Positions 17,628 through 24,838 of a DNA stretch of 64,000 nt are shown here, piece by piece (positions within the stretch are counted from its first letter, which is position 1; every line of letters begins with the position of its first letter). Under the pieces are notes generated by a model. That model had not been told where the DNA came from, did not search any database, and saw only the letters and a list, made by a program, of their open reading frames with translations. Location: assembly GCA_965116595.1 (NCBI GenBank), contig OZ220708.1, positions 868,001-932,000 of the forward strand, in the 5' to 3' direction. A program made the translations under genes and the position numbers. The stretch comes from G963663315 sp963668255. GTDB lineage: Bacteria > Pseudomonadota > Gammaproteobacteria > Arenicellales > Poriferihabitantaceae.

Positions 17628-18224
17628 CTAAAACGAGCTCCGATCTGAAAATGCCTGAACCAGCGTACCCGGATCCATGTACTCGAGTTCTCCCCCTATC
17701 GGTATCCCACGCGCAAGCCGCGTAACTCTGGTTGATCGTGGTTGTAACAAATCCAGTAAAAATCCAGCAGTTGCCTGACCCTCCAGGGTCAGGTTCGTAG
17801 CCAGGATAACCTCGTCAACCGACTCCTTGTCAAGCAGCGTGCAAAGCTGATCAAAACCCAGTTGTTCCGGACCGACATCATCCAATGGTGACAAATGCCC
17901 CATCAGAACGAAGTACATACCCTGATAGACCCCGGCCTGCTCAATGGCCTCAAGGTCGGCTGGGGTTTCAACTACACATACTGTTTTTGGATCCCGTTTA
18001 TCCGATGCACAGATCGGGCAAAGATCTGACTCACTGAAATTGTTACATCGCATGCAATGGTTAACACTTGACAATGCGTGACGTATTGCTTCGCTGATCT
18101 GCCTTGCCCCTTCCCGGTCTCTTTCCAGAAGGTAAAACGCCATTCTCTGGGCGGATTTGGGGCCAACACCCGGCAAGCGCTGCAGGGCCTGTTTCAACCC
18201 TCCGACTGAACGCGGGTCCGCCAT
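17628..18224 (-). CDS. recR: Recombination protein RecR
   Basis: RecR works with RecO and RecF to load RecA on gapped DNA. The 198-residue protein has an N-terminal helix-hairpin-helix (LPGVGPKSAQRMAFYLL), a zinc motif with CMRCNNFSESDLCPIC, and a Toprim domain (VCVVETPADLEAIEQAG). The start overlaps the ybaB stop by 1 nt (TAATG), the near-universal ybaB-recR coupling. Confidence 0.97.
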   Translation of the reverse strand: MADPRSVGGLKQALQRLPGVGPKSAQRMAFYLLERDREGARQISEAIRHALSSVNHCMRCNNFSESDLCPICASDKRDPKTVCVVETPADLEAIEQAGVYQGMYFVLMGHLSPLDDVGPEQLGFDQLCTLLDKESVDEVILATNLTLEGQATAGFLLDLLQPRSTRVTRLARGIPIGGELEYMDPGTLVQAFSDRSSF

Positions 18225-18544
18225 TAAAACGGCAGGTTCAATCCGGGAATATTCAACCCCGACGCAAGGCTGCCCATTTTCTCTTCAGTGGTTTTTTCAA
18301 CTTTGCGTACCGCGTCATTGAATCCGGCGGCAAGCAGGTCTTCCAGCACTTCCTTATCATCATTCATCAGTTCGGGATCGATGATGATTCTTTTAACATC
18401 GTATCGGCAACTCATGATTACTTCCACCAGACCTGCGCCGGATTGACCTTTTATCTCAATACCGGCCAGTTCCTGCTGAGCCTTTTGCATGTTTTCCTGC
18501 ATGGCCTGCGCCTGTTTCATAATGTCACCAATCTTGCCTTTCAT
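18224..18544 (-). CDS. ybaB: YbaB/EbfC family nucleoid-associated protein
   Basis: The 106-residue protein has the family's helical N-terminus with many Met and Gln (IMKQAQAMQENMQKAQQEL), followed by a small sheet with the MSCRYDVKRIIIDPEL motif. It is a DNA-binding nucleoid-associated dimer. It is coupled to recR. Upstream is phnW rather than dnaX, which usually precedes ybaB in gammaproteobacteria. Confidence 0.95.
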   Translation of the reverse strand: MKGKIGDIMKQAQAMQENMQKAQQELAGIEIKGQSGAGLVEVIMSCRYDVKRIIIDPELMNDDKEVLEDLLAAGFNDAVRKVEKTTEEKMGSLASGLNIPGLNLPF

Positions 18545-18576
18545 GTTATTTACCTGCCTGAAGTAAAAATATTGAA

Positions 18577-19716
18577 TTAATGAATTTTTCCACTTATGCC
18601 AAAATCATCCAATGAATTGCGAATAGCGGCTAATGCGCCTCGAATTTCATTTTCGCCCAATCTGCCAATACAACCAATCCTGAAACTTTCCGCAACCGTG
18701 AGTTTGCCGGGATAAATAACATAACCCTGTTCTCTTAATCGATCATAAAAATCAGTGAAATTGAATTTATCATGTTCAGGCATACTGAATGTGACGATAA
18801 TAGGCGCCTGGAGATCATCTGGCAGGAGCGTTTTGAAACCCATCTCCCGCATACCGTCTATCAAAGTATCACAATTTTTCTGATAGCGATCCCCTCTCCC
18901 CTGAACACCTCCTTCTTCATCAAATTCTCTCAATGCCTGATCAAACGCCAATAAGACATGTGTAGGCGGGGTAAATCGCCATTGCTTTGTAATATTCATC
19001 GACACCCATTGATCATACAGATCAAGGCTGAGTGAAGGCGAATTTCCTTTGCTCTGTTGCAACGCTTCCTCTCTGGCAATACAAAACCCCATGCCTGGCA
19101 CACCTTCCAGACACTTGTTGCTTGATGCTGCTACCGCATCAAATTTAAACGACCTGCTATCCACAGGTAATGCCCCAAAAGCACTCATTGCGTCGACAAG
19201 TAATCCCCTGTCATGTTCCTCAACTATCCGGGCGATTTTTTCCAAAGGATTGAGAATCCCTGATGTTGTCTCACAATAAACCACAGCAACATGGGTAATC
19301 GAAGGATCAGTTCTTAAGATTTGATCCAGTTTATCAGTATCTACAGGCACATCTTCCGCAAATTCCAAAATTCGGCGTTCCCTGGTGTAATAGTCGCAAA
19401 TTCTGGCAATGCGATGCCCATAGGCGCCATTGACACAAATTAACAACTTGCCATCTTCAGGTACAAAATTGCCCACCATGGCTTCGACAACGAATGTCCC
19501 GCTGCCTTGCAGGGGCACAGCCACATGTGTCCCCTGACCATTTACGATTTCCACTAACCGGGTCAACATGCGTTGATTTAAATCGATGAAGTAAGAATCT
19601 CTGGATCCATAATCGTGAAGCATTGCCTCTTTTACTGTTTCTGAGGTTGTCAATGGCCCAGGAGTCAACAGAAACGGATCGCCTGCAGGCGATGCTGCAC
19701 TGGTTATTGAATTCAT
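18577..19716 (-). CDS. phnW: 2-aminoethylphosphonate-pyruvate aminotransferase
   Basis: PhnW transfers the amino group of 2-aminoethylphosphonate (AEP) to pyruvate, giving phosphonoacetaldehyde and alanine. The 379-residue class V aminotransferase has the PhnW opening LLTPGPLTTSETVKEAML and YGSRD, Asp175 in VDAMSAF, and the PLP lysine K201 in SNKCLEGVPGMGF. Distinction from serine-glyoxylate-type paralogues rests on these motifs and on the AEP-type importer at 21.9-25.9 kb. No phnX, phnY or phnA, which would use the product, is in the window. It is divergent from the SDR-Rieske pair and 32 bp upstream of ybaB. Confidence 0.86.
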   Translation of the reverse strand: MNSITSAASPAGDPFLLTPGPLTTSETVKEAMLHDYGSRDSYFIDLNQRMLTRLVEIVNGQGTHVAVPLQGSGTFVVEAMVGNFVPEDGKLLICVNGAYGHRIARICDYYTRERRILEFAEDVPVDTDKLDQILRTDPSITHVAVVYCETTSGILNPLEKIARIVEEHDRGLLVDAMSAFGALPVDSRSFKFDAVAASSNKCLEGVPGMGFCIAREEALQQSKGNSPSLSLDLYDQWVSMNITKQWRFTPPTHVLLAFDQALREFDEEGGVQGRGDRYQKNCDTLIDGMREMGFKTLLPDDLQAPIIVTFSMPEHDKFNFTDFYDRLREQGYVIYPGKLTVAESFRIGCIGRLGENEIRGALAAIRNSLDDFGISGKIH

Positions 19717-19760
19717 TAGTTACCGGATAAAAATGTTGTTCAGGATTTTAAACGACCTGA

Positions 19761-19789
19761 TTGATATTTATACTTGCTTCAAATAGTAT
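19761..19789 (+). promoter_or_regulatory. Sigma70-like promoter of the SDR-Rieske transcript
   Basis: TTGATA (19761-19766; five of six -35 consensus bases) and TAGTAT (19784-19789; four of six) are separated by exactly 17 bp. Transcription would start near 19796, at the first bases of the GC-rich fold that follows. The element is read directly; promoter activity is inferred. Confidence 0.6.
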
Positions 19790-19792
19790 TTG

Positions 19793-19874
19793 CCGGGAGC
19801 CTTTCCGGGAGCGGCCGTAGCGAGAACCCGACTGGTTGGCAGCAGGATAGTCTATTCGCGGACAGGCTCCCAGG
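19793..19874 (+). ncRNA. Candidate structured leader (riboswitch-like) upstream of the SDR-Rieske pair
   Basis: GGGAGCCT (19795-19802) and AGGCTCCC (19864-19871) form a perfect 8-bp stem enclosing 61 nt. Inside, CGGG (19806-19809) can pair with CCCG (19827-19830), and GCGA (19820-19823) with TCGC near 19856-19859. The block is GC-rich inside an AT-rich intergenic region, starts at the predicted transcription start, and is followed by an intrinsic terminator before the SDR start. The hexamer AACCCG at 19825-19830 is identical to the terminator's 5' arm, so it could compete for the 3' arm. I do not recognise it as a known riboswitch class. It might instead bind a protein, or be an unusual 5' UTR without ligand control. 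Confidence 0.5.
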
Positions 19875-19905
19875 TCAATAATACAAATGTTTTTAAATTG
19901 ATCAG

Positions 19906-19926
19906 AACCCGCCACAACGGGTTTTT
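19906..19926 (+). terminator. Intrinsic terminator in the SDR leader (attenuator)
   Basis: AACCCG (19906-19911), a 6-nt loop CCACAA, CGGGTT (19918-19923) and a continuing T-run (19922-19926) make a compact plus-strand terminator 20 bp before the SDR ATG at 19946. No plus-strand gene lies upstream (phnW is on the other strand), so its only plausible target is the leader transcript itself. On the opposite strand there is no T-run after the stem. Confidence 0.6.
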
Positions 19927-19945
19927 CCAGAGTTCACATTATGTT

Positions 19946-20695
19946 ATGAAATTTTCAGGCAAGACAGCATTGGTTGCAGGAGCAGGCGGCGGAATGGGGC
20001 TGGAAATAGCCAACCAGCTTATCGGTCGGGGCATTAATGTCGGCATGATGGATATCAAGCCCGAACCTGAGTTGATAGAATCAGGTCCCGGGGAGTCGGT
20101 CTACCTTGTAGTAGACCTGACTGATCAGCAGGCCATAGCATCCGCAGTACAACAATTTCACGACCGCTTTTCAGGAATTGATTACCTGGTCAACAGCGTC
20201 GGTGTACTATGGTTTGGCAAGGACAAATCTGCAGAAGAGATCGACATGGAAATCTGGGACCAGGTGATGAACATCAATTTGCGTACTACTGTTTTACTGG
20301 TCAAAAGTGTGATCCCTTTTATAAGAAAATCGGGAGGGGGCGCGATAGTTCATTTTTCCTCAATCGATGCATTAAGTGGCGACCCGATGCCCCAGGATGC
20401 CTATGGCGCTTCGAAGGCAGCGTTGATACGCCTCTCAAAATCCCTCGCAATTCAGTATGCAGGCGAACAGATTCGTTCGAATGTGATTCTCCCTGGCCCA
20501 GCTCTGACACCGATGCAGGACAGGTGGCAGAACAAACCCGGATTGCAGCAGAAAATTGCTGAAAATATCCCACTTGGCCGTCTGGGACAACCCCGGGACA
20601 TGGCCAACGCCTGTCTGTTCCTGTTGTCTGATAATGCCTCTTACATAACAGCGACTACCTTGATCGTAGATGGTGGCATTACGGCACTGCCCTGA
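19946..20695 (+). CDS. SDR family NAD-dependent oxidoreductase
   Basis: The classical short-chain dehydrogenase has 249 residues when started at the ATG at 19946 (MKFSGKTALVAGAGGGMG). The frame is open upstream to 19790, but that part is the structured leader. The cofactor glycine motif is AGAGGGMG (11-18); Asp36 after strand 2 suggests NAD preference. The catalytic Ser is 138 or 139, with Tyr153 and Lys157 in YGASK. The substrate is unknown. It lies 8 bp before the Rieske oxygenase gene and is divergent from phnW, suggesting oxidation or reduction of an aldehyde or alcohol linked to that pathway. Confidence 0.88.
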   Translation: MKFSGKTALVAGAGGGMGLEIANQLIGRGINVGMMDIKPEPELIESGPGESVYLVVDLTDQQAIASAVQQFHDRFSGIDYLVNSVGVLWFGKDKSAEEIDMEIWDQVMNINLRTTVLLVKSVIPFIRKSGGGAIVHFSSIDALSGDPMPQDAYGASKAALIRLSKSLAIQYAGEQIRSNVILPGPALTPMQDRWQNKPGLQQKIAENIPLGRLGQPRDMANACLFLLSDNASYITATTLIVDGGITALP

Positions 20696-20703
20696 ATACT
20701 GAC

Positions 20704-21894
20704 ATGTCATCTCTTGATTTCACACAATCCAGAAAAAAGTTATCTGGCAATGAGGATTTTAATGGATTGAAACAGTCGGTACCCACCCTGCCCTCGAGTT
20801 GGTATTTCGACCCGCAACAGTATCAGCATGAGCTTGATCGTATATTTCATCGCAACTGGATTTATCTTTGCCATCAAAGTACATTTACAGCCCCGCGGTG
20901 TTATCGGTCTTTCAACATTGGCAATCAGGGTATCTTACTGGTTCGCGATGAAAATAATGAAATACGCGGCTATCACAACACCTGTCGCCATCGAGGTTCA
21001 CAGTTGTGCACAGAACCTGAGGGTAGATTTGCGTCCCGACTGATTCAATGTCCCTACCACCAATGGGCATACAGTCTTGATGGCCGACTGATGGCTACCA
21101 GTTCCCATTCACAAGCCCCCGACTTCAAAAGGGAAGATTACCCATTATTTCCTGTTTTGGTAAAGGTATGGCGAGGTAGTGTGTTTGTATCACTGTCAGA
21201 TGACCCTCCGGACTTGTTCGAGGGTTTCAGCAGAGAGAGCGACCGAACCGAAAACTGGCCAATGGATCAGTTGGTTGTCGGCCATAGATGGGAAAAGAGA
21301 ATGCAGTGCAATTGGAAAGTATTCTGGGAAAATTTCAATGAGTGCCTTCATTGCCCGAACATACACCCCGAACTGTGTGAAATCGTGCCGATTTTCGGGC
21401 GGCGAATCAGTCAACCCCGCGACCATCCGGACTGGAAGGCCAACCGGGACAATCCGGACCCGAAGTATAAAGGGGGACTACGCGCGGGGGCGAAAACCTG
21501 GTCATTCACTGGTGCAGCGCTTGACAGGACGATCAGTGGTCTGACCGAAGAGGAAGTCGAGCGCGGGCAAAGCTATTTTGTCTGCCTGCCCTCGGTTTAT
21601 ATTGCAGCTCATGTCGATTATATGAGAACCGTTCGAATCCTGCCGCTTGGCCCGGAGCAGACAGAACTTTCGGTAGAGTGGCTGTTCGAGGCCGAAACCC
21701 TCGAACAGGCTAAGTCTGATATCAAAAACATCACTGAATTTGGCAAACTGGTGATGATGCAGGATACCGAGGCTTCAGAATTGAATCAGCGGGGATTGCG
21801 TTCAAATCGGTTTGAACGAGGGGTATTGATGCCCGAAGAACATTACGTAAAAGGGTTTCACGACTGGGTAAGGAACCAGCGGGGCATCGGCTAA
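20704..21894 (+). CDS. Rieske non-heme iron oxygenase, alpha subunit (GbcA-like)
   Basis: The 396-residue oxygenase has a Rieske [2Fe-2S] centre with C94, H96, C116 and H119 (CRHRGSQLC and CPYHQW) and a mononuclear iron site with H216 and H221 (NECLHCPNIHPEL) and Asp354. The NECxHC..HPEL motif and the QDTEASELNQRG segment resemble the glycine betaine/stachydrine N-demethylase group more than aromatic dioxygenases. A reductase partner is required but none is adjacent. With phnW and the SDR nearby, a substrate such as a methylated amine or aminophosphonate is a guess. It ends 14 bp from the convergent importer operon. Confidence 0.86.
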   Translation: MSSLDFTQSRKKLSGNEDFNGLKQSVPTLPSSWYFDPQQYQHELDRIFHRNWIYLCHQSTFTAPRCYRSFNIGNQGILLVRDENNEIRGYHNTCRHRGSQLCTEPEGRFASRLIQCPYHQWAYSLDGRLMATSSHSQAPDFKREDYPLFPVLVKVWRGSVFVSLSDDPPDLFEGFSRESDRTENWPMDQLVVGHRWEKRMQCNWKVFWENFNECLHCPNIHPELCEIVPIFGRRISQPRDHPDWKANRDNPDPKYKGGLRAGAKTWSFTGAALDRTISGLTEEEVERGQSYFVCLPSVYIAAHVDYMRTVRILPLGPEQTELSVEWLFEAETLEQAKSDIKNITEFGKLVMMQDTEASELNQRGLRSNRFERGVLMPEEHYVKGFHDWVRNQRGIG

Positions 21895-21908
21895 AGCCTA
21901 TCACAGGG

Positions 21909-23606
21909 TCAGGTGCGATTCCGCCAGGACTGGGTTTTTTGCAATACTCCTCGTGATAACAGGCCGTGCAGTAACCTGACCCCGGCATTGGTATAAAAAA
22001 TCATCATCCCCATCGCAGCGGCAGGAGCGATATCTCCTGCATCATCCATATTCAGTACCGCCACCGAAGCCAGCCCCGTGTGTGGACCATACAAAAACAC
22101 GACTGCGGAAACCGTCGTCATTGCATTCACAAAAAGGTAAATACTGATATCCAGTATGGCAGGCAGACACACCGGCACGGTGACCTTACCCAAAGTTTTG
22201 TAGAAAGGAGCTTTCAACGATGCCGCAACCGATTCAAATTCCCGGTCCATCTGCTTGAGGGCCGTGACTGCTGTCAGATGGGACACGGTATAAAAATGGG
22301 TAATCGTGCTGATCACCAGAATCGCCATGGTGTGATACAGAAAATTTAATGGGTTGTCGGGCGAATTGAAAAAGAAAATATAGGCAAGCCCCAGCACCAG
22401 TCCCGGCACAGCCATCGGCAGCATGGCAAGAAATTGAAACAGGTTTCTCCCGGATTTGAATTTCCTTCCTTTTTCCACCATGAACGCGCCGAGGAAAACC
22501 ACGACCGTGCCGATAACCGCAGTCCATATCGCCAGTTCAAGGGAATTATAATAAGAATCCCAGCCACCTCCATCCATCAAATCAAACTGATAGTTGGTCA
22601 GCCCGATGGTCAGATTATAGGGGTAGAACTCGATCAGGGCAGCGTATTGACAGGTCGCCAGTATGCCGAGGATAAATATACTCACAACAATGGCATAGCA
22701 GAGCATGATCCGGTCAAATACCTTGTCGGGCCTGGGTTCGAGTGCAACAGCCCGTGAAGAAAGCAATGCCACCTGTTTTCTCTGAACAATCCGGTCCACG
22801 CCAAATGCCAGGGCAGCCGGCAAAAGCAGCACCAAACTCACCACAGCGCCCATTTCAAAATTCTGTTGCCCGATGACCTGTTTGTAGATATCGGTTGCCA
22901 GCACGTTAAAATCTCCACCAATCACCTTGGGAGCGCCGAAATCGGTGATCGTCAATGTAAATACCACAAACGCCGCGCTGATCAATCCGTATCGAGCCCC
23001 GGGTAATGTCACGGTAAAGAAAATTCTTGTCTTGCTGGCCTGCAGGGAATCTGCCGCCTCATAGAGTCTGGCATCCGCGATCGACAACGCAGTCGTAATG
23101 ATAATCAATGCATGAGGCAGAGTAAAAAATACCTCGGATATGACAATGCCTATCGGCCCGTAAATTTCATTGCCAAACAACAGCCAACGAATCATCCCTT
23201 GTTTTCCGAACAGGTAGATCAGCGCTATACCCGGTAACAACGATGGCACCAGTATCGGTACCATGGAGATCATTTTGAACACTCCCTTGAATGGCATGCA
23301 ACTCCTGTTCAAGCCGTAGGCGAGCAGAAATGCAATCGTGACCGAGATCAGTGTCGTGATGAACGAAACAGTCAGGCTGTTCTGTATTGAATAAGTCAGC
23401 GATGGCGTATTGAAATACTCAATATAGTTTGCCAGCCCGATAAATTCTCCATCATTGTTTTCAAAACTCTTGGAGAGGATGGCGTAGAGTGGAAGGGCCA
23501 GCGCCAGTATCAGGTAGCAGGCAATGACTGCCATGAACAAAAGCATTTGCCGGTCATCACGACTCGACTTTGCCTTGACCACCTGATTGCCTGCATTCAC
23601 GGCCAT
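21909..23606 (-). CDS. AEP-type ABC transporter permease, two fused permease domains
   Basis: The 565-residue membrane protein holds two binding-protein-dependent permease domains in one chain. EAA-loop motifs appear twice: EAADSLQASKTRIFFTVTLP near residue 193 and ESVAASLKAPFYKTLGKV near 470. About twelve transmembrane segments are visible. It matches the layout of the putative 2-aminoethylphosphonate importer permease (TIGR03262, PhnU2 type), so the fusion is normal for this family and not a frameshift artefact. It is the last gene of the importer operon, directly after the ATPase gene. Confidence 0.88.
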   Translation of the reverse strand: MAVNAGNQVVKAKSSRDDRQMLLFMAVIACYLILALALPLYAILSKSFENNDGEFIGLANYIEYFNTPSLTYSIQNSLTVSFITTLISVTIAFLLAYGLNRSCMPFKGVFKMISMVPILVPSLLPGIALIYLFGKQGMIRWLLFGNEIYGPIGIVISEVFFTLPHALIIITTALSIADARLYEAADSLQASKTRIFFTVTLPGARYGLISAAFVVFTLTITDFGAPKVIGGDFNVLATDIYKQVIGQQNFEMGAVVSLVLLLPAALAFGVDRIVQRKQVALLSSRAVALEPRPDKVFDRIMLCYAIVVSIFILGILATCQYAALIEFYPYNLTIGLTNYQFDLMDGGGWDSYYNSLELAIWTAVIGTVVVFLGAFMVEKGRKFKSGRNLFQFLAMLPMAVPGLVLGLAYIFFFNSPDNPLNFLYHTMAILVISTITHFYTVSHLTAVTALKQMDREFESVAASLKAPFYKTLGKVTVPVCLPAILDISIYLFVNAMTTVSAVVFLYGPHTGLASVAVLNMDDAGDIAPAAAMGMMIFYTNAGVRLLHGLLSRGVLQKTQSWRNRT

Positions 23607-23612
23607 GGCCTG

Positions 23613-24710
23613 CTATGCAGGATAAATGCGTATACTTTCAGCAGGAAGCGCAATCGAGATGATCATGCCTTCAGCAAGCTGTTCACGACGAACCAGATTG
23701 GCCGAAAAGTCAGCGAGCAGCCGGCTCGACTCCATTCCATTGATCGATAATTCCGCACGCACAAATGCGCCCAGGAACTCAATCACCTCGATTCTGGCAT
23801 CAAGCCTGTTTTGATCTTGTCGACCGACCGCAATGTCCTCCGGGCGAATGGATGCAGTAATCGTATCGCCGACCTGATTTTCACCGACAGCACAACTCAA
23901 GGAAACCTGCCCGACGCTGACCTGCTCCTGACCGGTCACTGTGGCCGGGAAGAAATTCATCGTGCCGATGAAATTTGCGACGAATCGGGTTTGTGGCCAA
24001 TTATAAATCTCCTGGGGCGTACCAATTTGCTCGATTACGCCATCGTTCATCACTACAATGCGATCTGCCATGGTCAGCGCCTCCTCCTGATCATGCGTCA
24101 CCATAATCGTTGTGACCCCCAGTTTTGCCTGTAATTCCTTTATCTCATGGCGCAGTTTTACCCTTACCTTTGCGTCCAGCGCAGAAAGCGGCTCATCCAG
24201 CAACAGTAACCCCGGTGAAATCGCAATCGCTCTGGCCAGGGCGACCCGTTGTTGCTGGCCTCCGGAAAGTTGCGATGGATACTTCTTCCCCTGATCGGGC
24301 ATGCCGACCAGATCCAGAAGCGCACCTACACGGCTGTTTATCTCACTTCTTGGAAGCCTCTGACTCTCCAGACCATAGCCGATATTTTTCTCTATGGTCA
24401 AATTTGGAAACAGTGCATAGGATTGGAATACAATTCCAAAATCCCGCATCGATGGAGGTAACGATGATACATCCTTCCCTGCCTGTTCCACCTCACCCCA
24501 GGTCTGGATATCGAGCCCGGCAATTGCGCGCAGCAATGTTGTCTTGCCACATCCCGATGGCCCCAGAAAACAGACGAACTCCCCCTCATTAACCACCAGG
24601 GAAATTTCCTCAAGCGCGGTAAAATCACCAAATTTCTTGGTTAACCTGGAAATTCTCAGGTAAGGTTCACAATCAGTATTTTCAGGCATGGCAGAAATTC
24701 TGTTTTGCAT
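23613..24710 (-). CDS. AEP-type ABC transporter ATP-binding protein
   Basis: This 365-residue ATPase would drive import through the fused permease. It has Walker A GPSGCGKTT, the Q-loop FQSYALFPN, the signature LSGGQQQR, Walker B LLLLDEPLSALD, and a C-terminal TOBE-like domain. It resembles the putative AEP importer ATPase (TIGR03265, PhnT2 type). The start is uncertain: ATG at 24710 or 24689. The frame runs upstream to 24815 but that would enter an inter-gene hairpin. Confidence 0.9.
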   Translation of the reverse strand: MQNRISAMPENTDCEPYLRISRLTKKFGDFTALEEISLVVNEGEFVCFLGPSGCGKTTLLRAIAGLDIQTWGEVEQAGKDVSSLPPSMRDFGIVFQSYALFPNLTIEKNIGYGLESQRLPRSEINSRVGALLDLVGMPDQGKKYPSQLSGGQQQRVALARAIAISPGLLLLDEPLSALDAKVRVKLRHEIKELQAKLGVTTIMVTHDQEEALTMADRIVVMNDGVIEQIGTPQEIYNWPQTRFVANFIGTMNFFPATVTGQEQVSVGQVSLSCAVGENQVGDTITASIRPEDIAVGRQDQNRLDARIEVIEFLGAFVRAELSINGMESSRLLADFSANLVRREQLAEGMIISIALPAESIRIYPA

Positions 24711-24774
24711 ATTGGTCAATTCGGTTGTCTGGCCCGGCTGGCTGGCAAGACGCAGAATTTGTGAACCAAGAATA

Positions 24775-24808
24775 CTGCCCGACCCCGACAGTGCCGGGAA
24801 TCGGGCAG
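24775..24808 (-). repeat. Hairpin between binding-protein and ATPase genes
   Basis: CTGCCCGA (24775-24782) pairs with TCGGGCAG (24801-24808), with an inner CCCG/CGGG stem (24784-24787 with 24795-24798). No T-run follows on the minus strand, so it is probably an mRNA-stabilising or processing hairpin that raises expression of the binding protein over the other subunits, rather than a terminator. Confidence 0.55.
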
Positions 24809-24838
24809 GAACCAAGCTAGGTAATTATTATTGTCATG

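Noticed and set aside
19790..19945. N-terminal extension of the SDR protein
   Set aside because: The frame is open, but the peptide has no SDR features and the DNA is the structured leader and terminator; the Rossmann fold begins at the ATG at 19946.
21909..23606. Frameshift or fusion artefact joining two permease genes
   Set aside because: Two complete permease domains with two EAA loops in one chain is the normal layout of this importer family.
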